Shown: positions 33,719 through 44,862, counted from the first letter of the stretch. The stretch is DNA of 64,000 nucleotides from Carnobacterium inhibens subsp. inhibens DSM 13024 (GCF_000746825.1 NZ_JQIV01000006.1:62001-126000), one strand, 5' to 3'. A program made the numbers and translations. Notes: generated by a model from the letters alone, not told the origin.

Positions 33719-34909
33719 ATGTCAAAAACAATTGCAATTAACGCAGGTAGTTCAAGTTTAAAATTTACATTGTATGAAATGCCAGCTGAAGAAGAAATCG
33801 CTTCAGGGATTATCGAAAGAATCGGTTTAAACAATTCAATCTTCACTACAAAATATGCAGGTGAAAAATATAAAGTTGTCGAAGATATTGAAAACCACGA
33901 AATTGCTATTCAAATGGTATTAGATAAATTAATTGAACTAAAAGTTATTGCAAACTACGAAGAAATTACTGGTGTAGGACACCGTGTAGTAGCTGGTGGA
34001 GAATTATTTAAAGATTCAGCATTAATTACGGATGAAGTATTAGCACAAATCGAAAGTTTAGCTGAATTTGCTCCACTACACAATCCAGCTAATGCTACAG
34101 GAATTAAAGCTTTCAAAAAATTATTGCCAAATATTACAAGTGTAGCTGTTTTTGACACATCATTCCATACAACAATGCCTAAAGAAAACTACTTGTACAG
34201 TCTTCCAATGGAATACTACACTGACTTTGCAGCACGTAAATACGGAGCTCATGGTACTTCACATAGATATGTTTCTGAGCGTGCAGCTGAGATGTTAGGA
34301 AAACCACTTGAAGAAACAAAAATTATTACTTGTCATTTAGGTAACGGTGGATCTATTACAGCTGTAAAAGGTGGAAAATCACTTGATACATCTATGGGAT
34401 TCACTCCTTTAGCAGGTATCACAATGGGAACTCGTACTGGAGACATTGACGCATCATTGTTGCCTTTCTTAATGGATAAATTAAACATTACTGATATCAA
34501 TGACATGATCTATATTTTAAATAATAAATCTGGCTTACTTGGTCTTTCTCATGTTTCAAGCGATATGCGTGATGTCGAAGAAGAAGCAGAAAAAGGAAAC
34601 GAAGATGCACAAACAGCATTAGATATTTTTTACAATCGTGTTCAAAAATATATTGGACAATACTTTGCTATCTTAAATGGTGCAGATGCAATTGTCTTTA
34701 CTGCAGGAATTGGAGAAAATTCTCCAGAAACCCGCCAAATTATTATTGATGGCATGAACTGGTTTGGTGCTGAAATCGATGCAGAAGCTAACAATGTACG
34801 TGGAAAAGAACGCATTATTTCTACTCCAGAATCAAAAGTTAAAGTACTATTGATTCCTACAGATGAAGAAATTATGATTGCTCGCGATGTTGAAAGATTA
34901 CGTGCATAA
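33719..34909 (+). CDS. ackA: Acetate kinase
   Basis: A 396-residue ASKHA-fold kinase converting acetyl phosphate and ADP to acetate and ATP. Motifs: [32 protein letters not shown]-type [14 protein letters not shown] and [16 protein letters not shown] 33719 is preferred, because AGGAG lies directly against the alternative ATG at 33710. Last gene of the ytxK-ackA unit. Confidence 0.96.
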   Translation: MSKTIAINAGSSSLKFTLYEMPAEEEIASGIIERIGLNNSIFTTKYAGEKYKVVEDIENHEIAIQMVLDKLIELKVIANYEEITGVGHRVVAGGELFKDSALITDEVLAQIESLAEFAPLHNPANATGIKAFKKLLPNITSVAVFDTSFHTTMPKENYLYSLPMEYYTDFAARKYGAHGTSHRYVSERAAEMLGKPLEETKIITCHLGNGGSITAVKGGKSLDTSMGFTPLAGITMGTRTGDIDASLLPFLMDKLNITDINDMIYILNNKSGLLGLSHVSSDMRDVEEEAEKGNEDAQTALDIFYNRVQKYIGQYFAILNGADAIVFTAGIGENSPETRQIIIDGMNWFGAEIDAEANNVRGKERIISTPESKVKVLLIPTDEEIMIARDVERLRA

Positions 34910-34923
34910 TAATAACTAAAGTA

Positions 34924-34962
34924 AATAAAAAAACAACCAATTGATTTGGTTGTTTTTTTATT
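34924..34962. terminator. Bidirectional terminator between ackA and usp
   Basis: Perfect 17-bp stem (34924-34940 / 34946-34962) with a 5-base loop; A and T tracts serve both convergent genes. Confidence 0.93.
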
Positions 34963-34976
34963 TTGCTTTTTACTTG

Positions 34977-35435
34977 TTAATCTCTTTTATTTTCTAAATC
35001 AGTACGGACAATTAATACATCACAATTGGCATGTCGTATAACATATTCTGAAACGGAGCCTATAAAAATACGTTCTACAGCATTTAAACCGGTCGCGCCC
35101 AACATGATCAAGTCGATATTTTGGTCTTCTGGTATCTGTTTTGCAATCAATACTTTTGGAGAACCGTATTCGATAGAGTAAGTAATATCTTGAACACGAT
35201 GATTTTTTGCATAACGTACATACTCTTCTAATGTGTTTTTAGCTTGTTCGCTTGCTTTATCAGCCATAGCTCCATCAAAAGTAGAGATGCTTTGAAATGC
35301 GCGAGTGTCAATAACATGAGCAAGAACTAACGTTGCAGAGTTTCTTACAGCAACTTGTACAGCTTTCTTAAAAGCTAACTCAGCTTCTGTTGAACCATCT
35401 ACAGCTACTAAGATACGATTGTATTGTTGTAACAT
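34977..35435 (-). CDS. Universal stress protein (UspA family)
   Basis: A 152-residue UspA-domain protein: YNRILVAVDGSTEAELAF at the start and the ATP-binding signature LGATGLNAVERIFIGSVSEYVIRHANCDVLIVR (G-2x-G-9x-G-S/T type). A stress-induced nucleotide-binding protein of unspecified role. Single-gene unit convergent with ackA. Confidence 0.93.
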   Translation of the reverse strand: MLQQYNRILVAVDGSTEAELAFKKAVQVAVRNSATLVLAHVIDTRAFQSISTFDGAMADKASEQAKNTLEEYVRYAKNHRVQDITYSIEYGSPKVLIAKQIPEDQNIDLIMLGATGLNAVERIFIGSVSEYVIRHANCDVLIVRTDLENKRD

Positions 35436-35568
35436 ATGTGATCACTCCATTCCTTATAATAAAATAAATGAATACTTCTTTCTAAGCTCATTGTACTCCA
35501 AATATATCCATTTTCATAGAAATATGAAAGAGAGTTAGTGGTTTGCCTTTATAACAGAATAATAAAAA

Positions 35569-35850
35569 TTACATTCGCTTGTTTAATCCAATGATAAACA
35601 AAAGCATTGTAAACACTACAAAAACTAAAACAGTGAAAGCCAACCAATTTGGATGAAAAAAAATAAGTACAAGTGAGGCAAGACCTCCAATGAAAAAGAG
35701 TACTCCATATACTTTGAAAAATGTTGCAGCTTCCATAGGAAGTTTTTTATCAGTAGTGGTTAATAATACGGCAGCTTTTCCTGTATAAAAAAAATAACCT
35801 GCATACATCAAGAGTAGGGCAAAAATAAAGAATAGTACAGATAATAGCAT
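35569..35850 (-). CDS. Small membrane protein, unknown function
   Basis: A 93-residue protein with three hydrophobic segments (about residues 2-20, 43-64 and 70-88) and a short loop GKAAVLLTTTDKKLPMEA. Start ATG 35848-35850 is chosen because GAAGG lies 7-10 bases upstream; an in-frame ATG three codons earlier touches that site. No family recognised. It lies between usp and the 6S RNA gene. Confidence 0.65.
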   Translation of the reverse strand: MLLSVLFFIFALLLMYAGYFFYTGKAAVLLTTTDKKLPMEAATFFKVYGVLFFIGGLASLVLIFFHPNWLAFTVLVFVVFTMLLFIIGLNKRM

Positions 35851-35937
35851 GACACACATCCTTCTTTCAATTATAGTATAGATTAAGAATACCATATATT
35901 TTAATTAAATTAAGTGTAAATGCGTATATGGAAAAGA

Positions 35938-36174
35938 AAAAAGCCATTCAATTAAGAATGACTTTAAAAGTTTTAAACTTTAAATGAGAAATCCGATGAT
36001 GCCGTTATTATGCTCAGTTAGTATTGAACCCGCAGTTAGCAGGTGGGCTCCGCTGTCAAGCTTCTAACTACCAAGTGAAAAGGCATGTTATCCGTTTGAA
36101 TCAGGTTGGATCCCAAGGTAATATTAATTGTTCGGTCAACACATGTTGAGCAAGACGAACATCTCAGAAATCTT
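35938..36174 (-). ncRNA. ssrS: 6S RNA
   Basis: A structured, non-coding segment of about 235 bases on the minus strand, directly upstream of the small membrane gene and downstream of rarA. It has a consensus promoter (TTGACA-17-TAATAT) and an intrinsic terminator (GCCATTC..GAATGAC, then T run, 35937-35962). The halves are complementary over long stretches, as in the 6S rod with central bubble that mimics an open promoter and traps RNA polymerase. Position next to rarA/yrvN matches the Bacillus bsrA locus. Boundaries are estimated. Confidence 0.8.
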
Positions 36175-36180
36175 ATCCTT

Positions 36181-36209
36181 ATATTAGCATAGGGAAGTAT
36201 TATTGTCAA
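36181..36209 (-). promoter_or_regulatory. 6S RNA promoter
   Basis: Minus strand TTGACA (36204-36209), 17 bases, TAATAT (36181-36186); the best -35 on this part of the strand. Confidence 0.82.
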
Positions 36210-36263
36210 TAAATAGGCTGCTCGTTTACTGATGAAAGCTAGTCAACAACGCAAAGAAAGCGG

Positions 36264-37550
36264 TTAATGCTTATTGATGTGTTTCTTTTTTGAATTGATT
36301 GAGTCGTATTGTTTTGCTAGCGTATCTTCATATTTCCCAGTATGGTTTGGTGTATAATAAGAAGCATTTTTTATTTTTGCTGGTAAATATTGTTGATCTA
36401 CCCAAGCACCTGGATAACTATGCGGATAAAGGTAATCTACGCCGCGACCTAATTTTTTAGCTCCACTATAATGAGAATCCCTTAAGTGATCTGGTACATC
36501 TCCACTTTTTCCAGCTCGTACATCTTGTAAAGCTGCATCAATCGCTACGTAAGACGAATTTGATTTTGGAGAAAGGCAGAGATCTACAACTACATTTGCT
36601 AAAGGGATCCTGGCTTCCGGAAAGCCTAATTTTTCAGCAGCCTGAACAGCGGTAACCGTTCTAGAAGCTGCTGAAGGATTTGCTAATCCAATATCTTCAT
36701 AAGCAATAACCATTAGGCGTCTTGAAATAATAGGAAGATCACCTGCTTCAACCAATCGAGCAAGATAATGAAGTGCTGCATTTACATCACTTCCACGAAT
36801 GGATTTTTGCAGCGCTGAGATGACATCGTAGTGAGCATCGCCATCTTTATCATGAGTTAAAGCTTTTCTTTGAACACATTCTTCAGCAATTTCTAAAGTA
36901 ATCGTAATGATACCTTGTTGGTCAGGAGAAGTAGACTTGATAGCGAGTTCTAAACCATTCAAAGAACTTCTTAGATCTCCATTTGTTGCTCGTGAAAAAT
37001 GCAATAAGGCTTCGTCTGTAATTGTAACTTTGTCATTGCCAAATCCTCTCTCAGCGTCATGAACTGCGTTCCATAATGCTTGTTGAATCTCTTCATTAGA
37101 AAGAGGTTTTAGTTCGAAAATTTGTGTTCTGCTCCGAATGGCTGGATTGATAGTAATATAAGGATTTTCAGTTGTAGCTCCAATCATAATGATTCGGCCG
37201 TTTTCCAAATGAGGCAATAGAAAATCTTGTTTAGGTTTATCTAGACGATGGACTTCATCTAAAAGCAAGATGACCGTTCCGCTCATTTTTGCTTCTTCCA
37301 CAACAATTTGTAAATCTTTTTTTGTATCACTAGCAGCATTTAAAATTCTAAAAGCATATTTGGTAGTGCCCGCAATGGCGCTCGCAATACTTGTTTTACC
37401 AATTCCTGTAGGGCCGTATAAAATCATGGAAGAGAGCATTTTAGCTTCTACCATTCGTCGGATGATTCGGCCTTTCCCGACTAAATGTTGTTGTCCAACG
37501 ATATTATCGATATGAGTGGGTCTCATTCGATAAGCTAAAGGTTGATTCAT
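36264..37550 (-). CDS. rarA: Replication-associated recombination protein RarA (MgsA)
   Basis: A 428-residue AAA+ ATPase of the RarA/MgsA/WRNIP1 family acting at stalled replication forks. Walker A ILYGPTGIGKTSIASAI (about residues 43-59), Walker B ILLLDEVHRLDKPKQD, sensor 1 MIGATTENPYITINPAIRSR, and the C-terminal tetramerisation region with KSIRGSDVNAALHYLARL and HLRDSHYSGAKKLG. Length matches the family. Preceded by GGGAGG in the leader region. Confidence 0.95.
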   Translation of the reverse strand: MNQPLAYRMRPTHIDNIVGQQHLVGKGRIIRRMVEAKMLSSMILYGPTGIGKTSIASAIAGTTKYAFRILNAASDTKKDLQIVVEEAKMSGTVILLLDEVHRLDKPKQDFLLPHLENGRIIMIGATTENPYITINPAIRSRTQIFELKPLSNEEIQQALWNAVHDAERGFGNDKVTITDEALLHFSRATNGDLRSSLNGLELAIKSTSPDQQGIITITLEIAEECVQRKALTHDKDGDAHYDVISALQKSIRGSDVNAALHYLARLVEAGDLPIISRRLMVIAYEDIGLANPSAASRTVTAVQAAEKLGFPEARIPLANVVVDLCLSPKSNSSYVAIDAALQDVRAGKSGDVPDHLRDSHYSGAKKLGRGVDYLYPHSYPGAWVDQQYLPAKIKNASYYTPNHTGKYEDTLAKQYDSINSKKKHINKH

Positions 37551-37778
37551 AAAGAGTATCCTCCCATCTTGATCTTACCGATAGTATACCATTGTCATTG
37601 AATGGATTCTACAAAAAGGAACGTTTGTTTGATGGTTCTGACTTACAATTGCAAAGTAATGTTATCTTTGGATTGGCTTTTCTAGGATTATTTGCGATAA
37701 TGTGTAAGAAGTCATTTATTTTTGAGTTGATTCTATTCATCAAATAGAATAGTAAAGATAGAAGAAAGGAACTTTTTA

Positions 37779-38912
37779 ATGAGTGAAAGAAAAGTGACTG
37801 AAGTTTTAAAAAATTGTATACAAATGAAAAAGAACCATCGTAGTGCTTTAAAAAATAAATCAAAGTTGGTGTTGCATTCTTTAGCAAAAAATAAAAAAAG
37901 ACAACAACAAATTTTAGATTTGAATCAGGAAGTGGCAAACGAAATGAAATCAAATGAAGTCAAGAAAAGAGAAGAAGAACTTCTTCAACAAGCCAAACAA
38001 GAAGCGCAGGATCTTTTGACATTTACATTTCATGAATCAGAGAAAATGTATCAGGAGGTTCAAAGAGAAATTGTAACAGTCAAAGAAGAAATTTTAGTAG
38101 AAAAAAAACAAGCTATTGATCAATTGAATGAAGAAAAACAAAAAGCTGAAAAAATTACGCAACTAGCTGAAAATAATGCAGATGAACTAATTACTTCAGC
38201 AAACAAGAAATTGAATCAAATAGAAGAGGAACTCTCAGTGAAAAAAGTGACTTATCAAATAGAAATAGACAGAGAATTAGAGAAACTTGTAAAAGAAAAA
38301 GAATGGTTTGAACAGTATCAGAAACAAGTACAAGATTCCATTGAAAGAAAAGAAAAAGAGCTGTTTTATAAAAATCGAAAAAAAATTGAACAAGAACAAG
38401 CAGAAAAAGCAACCTTGCAGAATAAAATCGATTATTTAAAAGCCTTAAATACCAAACGCAAAATAAAATCTTATCGTATAGGCCTTATTATTTTTGGGTG
38501 TACCGTAGTCATGAGTGTCTTGATTTCAATGTTTAGGTATTCTACGCCAATAATACCTTTTATTATTGCATGTTTAGCTTTTCTATTGGTTTATATCAAC
38601 TTAGTAGATGGAAAAAATGAACAAGAAATTAAAGAAATCGGATTTCAAAACGCTTCTTTAATTGAAAAAAATAAAATGCTGACCGAAACAATAGAAGACT
38701 TGGAAAAAGATATAAAAAAATTGACTGAAGAAAAGATAGAAATTGAACGAACGAAGCGTCAATCACAAGATAATATTGAGTTTTTAAAAATCATGCAAGC
38801 TGATTTGAAAGAATCTGAAATTCATCGTAGAATATTGGAATCTGAGAATGCAGCATTAAGAAAATATTTGGTTAGTGAAGAACCAGGTACTCAATTTAAT
38901 GACTTCGTCTAA
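37779..38912 (+). CDS. Coiled-coil membrane protein, unknown function
   Basis: A 377-residue protein: residues 1-225 are predominantly charged coiled coil; two membrane helices follow (about 230-250, IGLIIFGCTVVMSVLISMF, and about 253-272, TPIIPFIIACLAFLLVYI), then a second coiled coil to the end. Both coiled coils should face the cytoplasm, forming a hairpin-like membrane scaffold. No catalytic motif and no family recognised. It is followed 41 bases later by a MazG-like gene and then gshF, with no terminator seen between, so the three may be co-transcribed. Confidence 0.75.
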   Translation: MSERKVTEVLKNCIQMKKNHRSALKNKSKLVLHSLAKNKKRQQQILDLNQEVANEMKSNEVKKREEELLQQAKQEAQDLLTFTFHESEKMYQEVQREIVTVKEEILVEKKQAIDQLNEEKQKAEKITQLAENNADELITSANKKLNQIEEELSVKKVTYQIEIDRELEKLVKEKEWFEQYQKQVQDSIERKEKELFYKNRKKIEQEQAEKATLQNKIDYLKALNTKRKIKSYRIGLIIFGCTVVMSVLISMFRYSTPIIPFIIACLAFLLVYINLVDGKNEQEIKEIGFQNASLIEKNKMLTETIEDLEKDIKKLTEEKIEIERTKRQSQDNIEFLKIMQADLKESEIHRRILESENAALRKYLVSEEPGTQFNDFV

Positions 38913-38953
38913 AAAAGAAGTGAGATGATTTTTGATAGGAGGAAAGCTAAAAA

Positions 38954-39478
38954 ATGATTAAGTTATCACCTTTTGAACAAGTTCAAGAATTTCATGAAGT
39001 TTTTGATAAGCCCGGGAAAAGTAAACCACAAGCTTTAACTCCAGAAGAGGCGATTAAACGAGCAAATTTTACAACAGAAGAAGTAATAGAATTTTTATAT
39101 GCCAGTGTAAAAGGCGATATAACGCAATTTGATGAAGTAATTTTAGAATGGAAAAATGCTGCGGAAGAATCAATAGTCAAAATAAAAAATGAACAAAAAG
39201 AAGTTCAAAGCCGATTAATTGGACAAGTAGATGCATTAACGGATGCGAATTATTTTAACTATGGTTCTTTTGTACTGATGGGGATCGATCCTGATCCTAT
39301 TTTTTCAATTGTTCATCAAGCAAATATGGGAAAGCTTTTTCCAGATGGCAAACCACGATATAGAAAAACAGATGGAAAAGTAATGAAACCAGCTAATTGG
39401 GAAAATGATTTTGCTCCCGAACCCAAGATTCATGCAGAAATAGAGCGACAAATAAATAAGGCAAATGAGGAATGTTAA
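38954..39478 (+). CDS. MazG-like all-alpha NTP pyrophosphohydrolase family protein
   Basis: A 174-residue protein resembling the PRA-PH/MazG superfamily: FEQVQEFHEVFDKPGKSKPQ at the start, the acidic helix FTTEEVIEFLYAS and the DANYFNYGSFVLMGIDPDPIF helix carrying the second acidic site. Members hydrolyse nucleoside triphosphates or phosphoribosyl-ATP; the substrate here is unknown. C-terminal KLFPDGKPRYRKTDGKVMKP is conserved in lactic acid bacterial homologues. Its stop lies two bases before the gshF start. Confidence 0.75.
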   Translation: MIKLSPFEQVQEFHEVFDKPGKSKPQALTPEEAIKRANFTTEEVIEFLYASVKGDITQFDEVILEWKNAAEESIVKIKNEQKEVQSRLIGQVDALTDANYFNYGSFVLMGIDPDPIFSIVHQANMGKLFPDGKPRYRKTDGKVMKPANWENDFAPEPKIHAEIERQINKANEEC

Positions 39479-39480
39479 AA

Positions 39481-41781
39481 ATGAAAACCGTTAAACAAAT
39501 GATACAAGAAACAGAAATGAGTAAAGCTTATTATCAAGCCGTTTTTGGGATTGAGAAAGAAGGATTGAGAGTAAACGATAGCGGTCAACTAGCTGTAACA
39601 GACCATTCAAAAAAATTTGGGAATAGAACTTATCACCCTTACATTCAAACAGACTACAGTGAATCGCAATTAGAATTAATTACTCCTCCGTTAAATTCTA
39701 TCCAAGAGAGTTACAATTGGTTAACGGCTCTACATGATGTTGTACTCCAAACGTTACCTGAAGATGAAGCCATATGGCCGATAAGCATGCCCATGGTTTT
39801 GCCAGATGAAAAAGATATTTCTGTTGCTAAATTAGACAATAAAGCTGATGTTCTCTATAGAGAAACATTGACTCGCAAATATGGTAAAAAGAAACAAATG
39901 ATTAGCGGAGTGCATTACAATTTTGAATTGGATAGTCAATTGATTCTCCGATTATATGAAAGCCAAACAGAATATACAACTCTAACGTCGTTTAAATCAA
40001 TGATATATCTAAAATTAGCAAAAAATTTCCTTCGTTATAGATGGTTATTAACGTATTTATTGGGAGCATCTCCTATAGTAGATGAATCCTTTTTTACAAG
40101 TCAGGAGCTTCCAAAGAAATATGTAAGAAGTATTCGAAGTAGTCATTACGGATACGTCAACCAATCAGAAGTATCTGTCTCATTTGAAACGATTGAAGAT
40201 TATGTTCAAAGTTTACAAAATATGGTAGCAAAAGGTTTCTTATCTGAAGAAAAAGAATTTTACTCAGCTGTTCGTTTTCGAGGAACCAAAGATGCTGAAG
40301 AATTGTTAACAAAAGGGATTTCGTATCTTGAATTAAGAAGTTTTGACTTGGATCCTTTTGATTCAGCCGGTATGTCAAAAGGAACGATGGAATTTGTACA
40401 TCTTTTTTGTTTGTATATGATATGGATGGATGAAACTGCTACTATGAAAGAAATTGAAATTGGGGAAGAAATGAGCCAATTGACAGCTATGGAAAATCCA
40501 GTATCCGTTTCTCAATTTCAAGAAGAAGGATTAGAGCTTTTGAAACAAATGGAAAACATGATTCATTTGACTACTGATTCTGAAGCAGCCTCTCGTTGTC
40601 TTCAAGAAGTTAGAAACCAATTAAAGAATCCTACTCTAACAATAGCTGCGCGTATGGTGCAGGAAATAGAAGAAAAAGGATCATATATTGAATTTGCATT
40701 AGAATTAGCTAAGCAGTATAAAGATGAAGCGACTAAAAGGCCGTATAATTTAAGAGGATTTGATTATTTAGAAATGTCCACTCAGTTATTAATTTTTGAT
40801 GCTTTACAAAAAGGAGTCCAAGTAGAAGTTTTAGATAGTCAAGATCAATTTTTAAAACTAACCATGGGACAACATGTTGAATTTGTTAAGAATGGAAATA
40901 TGACAGCAAAAGATTCTTATATTGCTCCTCTTATTATGGAGAATAAAACCGTTACGAAAAAGATACTAGACTCTGCAGGTTTTCATGTTCCGGCAGGCGA
41001 AGAGTATACGACAATCGATGAAGCAAAATCAGCATTTTGGCGTTATAAAAATAAGTCTGTTGTTGTTAAGCCTAAGTCGACTAATTATGGTTTAGGAATT
41101 TCTATTTTTAAACAAACACCTGTAAAAAATGATTATGAACAAGCCATTGAAATAGCCTTTAAGGAAGATATTGCTGTACTTGTTGAAGAGTACATTTCGG
41201 GAACGGAATACCGTTTCTTTGTGTTAGATGGTAAAGTTCCGGCCATTTTATTGCGAATACCTGCTAATGTTGTGGGGGATGGACAAAAAACGATCAAAGA
41301 ATTAGTCCAAGATAAAAATAAAGATCCATTACGTGGTGAAGAAAAGCACCGTTCGCCACTTGAGAAAATCGCTTTAGGAGAAATAGAACAATTGATGTTA
41401 AAAGGACAAGGATACACAATTGAAAGCATACCTGAAAAAGATAAAAGGGTTTATTTAAGAGAAAATTCTAATATCAGTACTGGTGGAGACTCAATTGATG
41501 TAACCGATGAGATTGATGAAAGTTATAAAAAAGCAGCGATTCGTATGACTGAAACGATTGGAGCTAAAATTAGCGGAATAGATTTAATTATTCCAGATCC
41601 GACTATTCCAAGTGAAAATGAACAGCATGGATACACAGTGATAGAAGCGAATTTCAATCCGGCTATGCATATGCATGCCTATGTATATAAAGGAAAAGGT
41701 CGACGGTTAACGATGGATGTACTAAACATGCTGTTTCCAGAATTAAACGAAGATGTTTCTAGTACAGGTAAGACTCATTAA
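39481..41781 (+). CDS. gshF: Bifunctional glutamate-cysteine ligase / glutathione synthetase
   Basis: A 766-residue GshAB fusion making glutathione in one polypeptide. The N-terminal half (to about 460) is a gamma-glutamylcysteine ligase (GIEKEGLRVNDSGQ; TDYSESQLELITPP; ISYLELRSFDLDPFD), and the C-terminal half is an ATP-grasp domain (SVVVKPKSTNYGLGISIF; EYISGTEYRFFVLDGKV; VIEANFNPAMHMH). Start ATG 39481 follows GAGGA; an ATG at 39472 overlaps the previous stop and that site. The fusion form is typical of streptococci, enterococci and listeriae. Confidence 0.96.
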   Translation: MKTVKQMIQETEMSKAYYQAVFGIEKEGLRVNDSGQLAVTDHSKKFGNRTYHPYIQTDYSESQLELITPPLNSIQESYNWLTALHDVVLQTLPEDEAIWPISMPMVLPDEKDISVAKLDNKADVLYRETLTRKYGKKKQMISGVHYNFELDSQLILRLYESQTEYTTLTSFKSMIYLKLAKNFLRYRWLLTYLLGASPIVDESFFTSQELPKKYVRSIRSSHYGYVNQSEVSVSFETIEDYVQSLQNMVAKGFLSEEKEFYSAVRFRGTKDAEELLTKGISYLELRSFDLDPFDSAGMSKGTMEFVHLFCLYMIWMDETATMKEIEIGEEMSQLTAMENPVSVSQFQEEGLELLKQMENMIHLTTDSEAASRCLQEVRNQLKNPTLTIAARMVQEIEEKGSYIEFALELAKQYKDEATKRPYNLRGFDYLEMSTQLLIFDALQKGVQVEVLDSQDQFLKLTMGQHVEFVKNGNMTAKDSYIAPLIMENKTVTKKILDSAGFHVPAGEEYTTIDEAKSAFWRYKNKSVVVKPKSTNYGLGISIFKQTPVKNDYEQAIEIAFKEDIAVLVEEYISGTEYRFFVLDGKVPAILLRIPANVVGDGQKTIKELVQDKNKDPLRGEEKHRSPLEKIALGEIEQLMLKGQGYTIESIPEKDKRVYLRENSNISTGGDSIDVTDEIDESYKKAAIRMTETIGAKISGIDLIIPDPTIPSENEQHGYTVIEANFNPAMHMHAYVYKGKGRRLTMDVLNMLFPELNEDVSSTGKTH

Positions 41782-41869
41782 CAAAAAATAAGAGTCTTGT
41801 TGAATAGATAAAAAAGTGATAAAATTTAGTAATTGTTAGTTTGAACAAATAAGGGAGGACTAAATTAGA

Positions 41870-43018
41870 ATGGAAAAAATGTATTTTGATCATGCTGCAA
41901 CTAGTCCTGTTCACCCAGAAGCTATTGAAGTGGTTTATGAAGCAATGAAAAATCATTATGGTAATGCATCAAGCATTCATAATTATGGAAGAGACAGCCG
42001 TCGCATTGTAGATAATGCTCGGGTTGTTTTTGCTAAAAGTATAGGTGCTAAACCAAATGAAATTATTATTACTAGCGGTGGTACAGAATCAGATAATACA
42101 GCAATTATTGAAACAGCCTTAAAAAGACAACAAGAGGGTAAACATATTATTACGTCAATGGTAGAGCATCATGCTGTTTTGAGACCAATGGAATATTTAG
42201 AAACACTTGGATTTGAAGTGACTTATTTGCCGGTTGATGAAAAAGGGCAAGTTGATCCCAATCTGGTTAGAGCAAATTTAAGACCAGACACCATTTTAGT
42301 CTCAATCATGTATGCAAATAACGAGGTAGGAACTGTAATGGATATAGCTGAAATTGGCGCTGTCATTGATGAAAATGAATCAACAGCATACTTTCACACA
42401 GATGCTGTTCAAGCTTATGGAACAGAAGATATCGATGTTAAAAGAGACCATATTGATCTGCTTTCTGTTTCAGGACATAAAATCAATGGTCCTAAAGGAA
42501 TTGGCTTTCTTTATGTCAATGAAACGATTCATTTACCAAGTTTTATGCTAGGTGGAGAACAAGAAAAAAAACACCGAGCTGGAACAGAAAATATTCCTGC
42601 CATTTCCGGTTTACAAAAAGCAGTTGAAATCAGTCAGCTTAACCGAGAAGAACGCAAAGTGCAGTATCATGAGTTACGCACTCAATTGATTGAACAATTA
42701 ACTCAATCAGGTATAGAATTTGAACTAAATGGAAATAAAGAAAACCAATTAGAACATATCATGAGTCTATGGATCAAGCATGTTTCTTCAGAGCAGTTAT
42801 TAATGAGTTTAGATTTAGCCGGCATAGCTGTTTCAGCCGGTTCAGCATGTACGGCTGGAAATATTGACCCAAGTCATGTCTTACTTGCTATGTATGGAGA
42901 AAAAAGTCCTATTGTTGGAGAAACGATCCGTGTGAGCTTTGGGCTTGGAACTACATCTGAACAAATCACTTATTTAGCTGAACAACTGATAAAAATTAGT
43001 TTAAGGTTGAAGAGATAA
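41870..43018 (+). CDS. Cysteine desulfurase (YrvO/IscS-like, MnmA partner)
   Basis: A 382-residue PLP desulfurase. YFDHAATSPVHPEAIEV at the start, PLP lysine in SGHKINGPKG (Lys204), persulfide cysteine in SAGSACTAGN (Cys327) on the long flexible loop typical of IscS-type enzymes. Location before DUF1831 and mnmA parallels Bacillus yrvO-mnmA, so it should supply sulfur for 2-thiouridine in tRNA; Fe-S work is also possible. Confidence 0.94.
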   Translation: MEKMYFDHAATSPVHPEAIEVVYEAMKNHYGNASSIHNYGRDSRRIVDNARVVFAKSIGAKPNEIIITSGGTESDNTAIIETALKRQQEGKHIITSMVEHHAVLRPMEYLETLGFEVTYLPVDEKGQVDPNLVRANLRPDTILVSIMYANNEVGTVMDIAEIGAVIDENESTAYFHTDAVQAYGTEDIDVKRDHIDLLSVSGHKINGPKGIGFLYVNETIHLPSFMLGGEQEKKHRAGTENIPAISGLQKAVEISQLNREERKVQYHELRTQLIEQLTQSGIEFELNGNKENQLEHIMSLWIKHVSSEQLLMSLDLAGIAVSAGSACTAGNIDPSHVLLAMYGEKSPIVGETIRVSFGLGTTSEQITYLAEQLIKISLRLKR

Positions 43019-43023
43019 AATAG

Positions 43024-43122
43024 AAAAAAAGAGCTTGAGTTAGATAGGTTCCTTTTAGAGTAGACCAACTATTTTTAGAGTCTGCTTAACAGGTTTACTT
43101 CAGCTATCTAGCTCTTTTTTTA
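43024..43122 (+). terminator. Long branched terminator after the desulfurase gene
   Basis: AAAAAAAGAGCTTGAGTTAGATAG at the left pairs with CTATCTAGCTCTTTTTTT at the right (with a short bulge), enclosing about 55 bases that can form their own AGTAGAC..GTCTGCT stem. Unusually large for a terminator; could also be a small RNA end. Confidence 0.7.
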
Positions 43123-43198
43123 TAGATAAGGATATAGTGACTATGTTATAGTAGAAAATGAAAAGGGTTACGATTAAGAAGAGAAGTGAGGGAACGGT

Positions 43199-43540
43199 AT
43201 GGCATTTGAAAAGAAAGCAACTTTACAAGGATCAACTGAATCGTTTAAAGTGAATCCCAATGCAAAAAAATATACATTAAGAGATAATGGATTTGAAGAA
43301 ACGACTAAAGGGAATTTTCAATTTACTCGAACGATGGATGCTGATCCAACGAATAAACAAAGTGTAAAATTAAAAATTGTAGTTACTGATGATTTAGCAC
43401 AACTAAAAATTTCGACAACAACAGGTAATGGATTGCGAACAGTTAACATCTACAATGGAGCTGCCTATGCAGCTATTCGCGAAAAAGTAGATTTCACTTT
43501 TCATGACCTTATTGAATGTGGAGTATTAGAAAAAGTATAA
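43199..43540 (+). CDS. DUF1831 family protein
   Basis: A 113-residue protein of the DUF1831 family, restricted mainly to Lactobacillales and usually found between a cysteine desulfurase and mnmA, as here. Recognisable sequence: MAFEKKATLQGSTESFKVNP, ANKYTLRDNGF-like and GNGLRTVNIY. No cysteines, so it is not itself a sulfur carrier. Function unknown, perhaps an accessory to sulfur transfer. Confidence 0.85.
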   Translation: MAFEKKATLQGSTESFKVNPNAKKYTLRDNGFEETTKGNFQFTRTMDADPTNKQSVKLKIVVTDDLAQLKISTTTGNGLRTVNIYNGAAYAAIREKVDFTFHDLIECGVLEKV

Positions 43541-43706
43541 AAATGATAAAATTTTAAATTAATTAGCAATAGGAGAGGTACTTCATGAAGATGAATTCGT
43601 CTCCTATTTGGGTTGAGCGACTTGATTTCTGACTAAAAGTTAGTATAATGATAAAGACTGGAAAAATGCGACCTTCAAATCGTAAAGATTTTCAGAATCT
43701 ATTTGA

Positions 43707-44846
<1,140 letters not shown>

Positions 44847-44862
44847 AAAAATCATTGATTTC

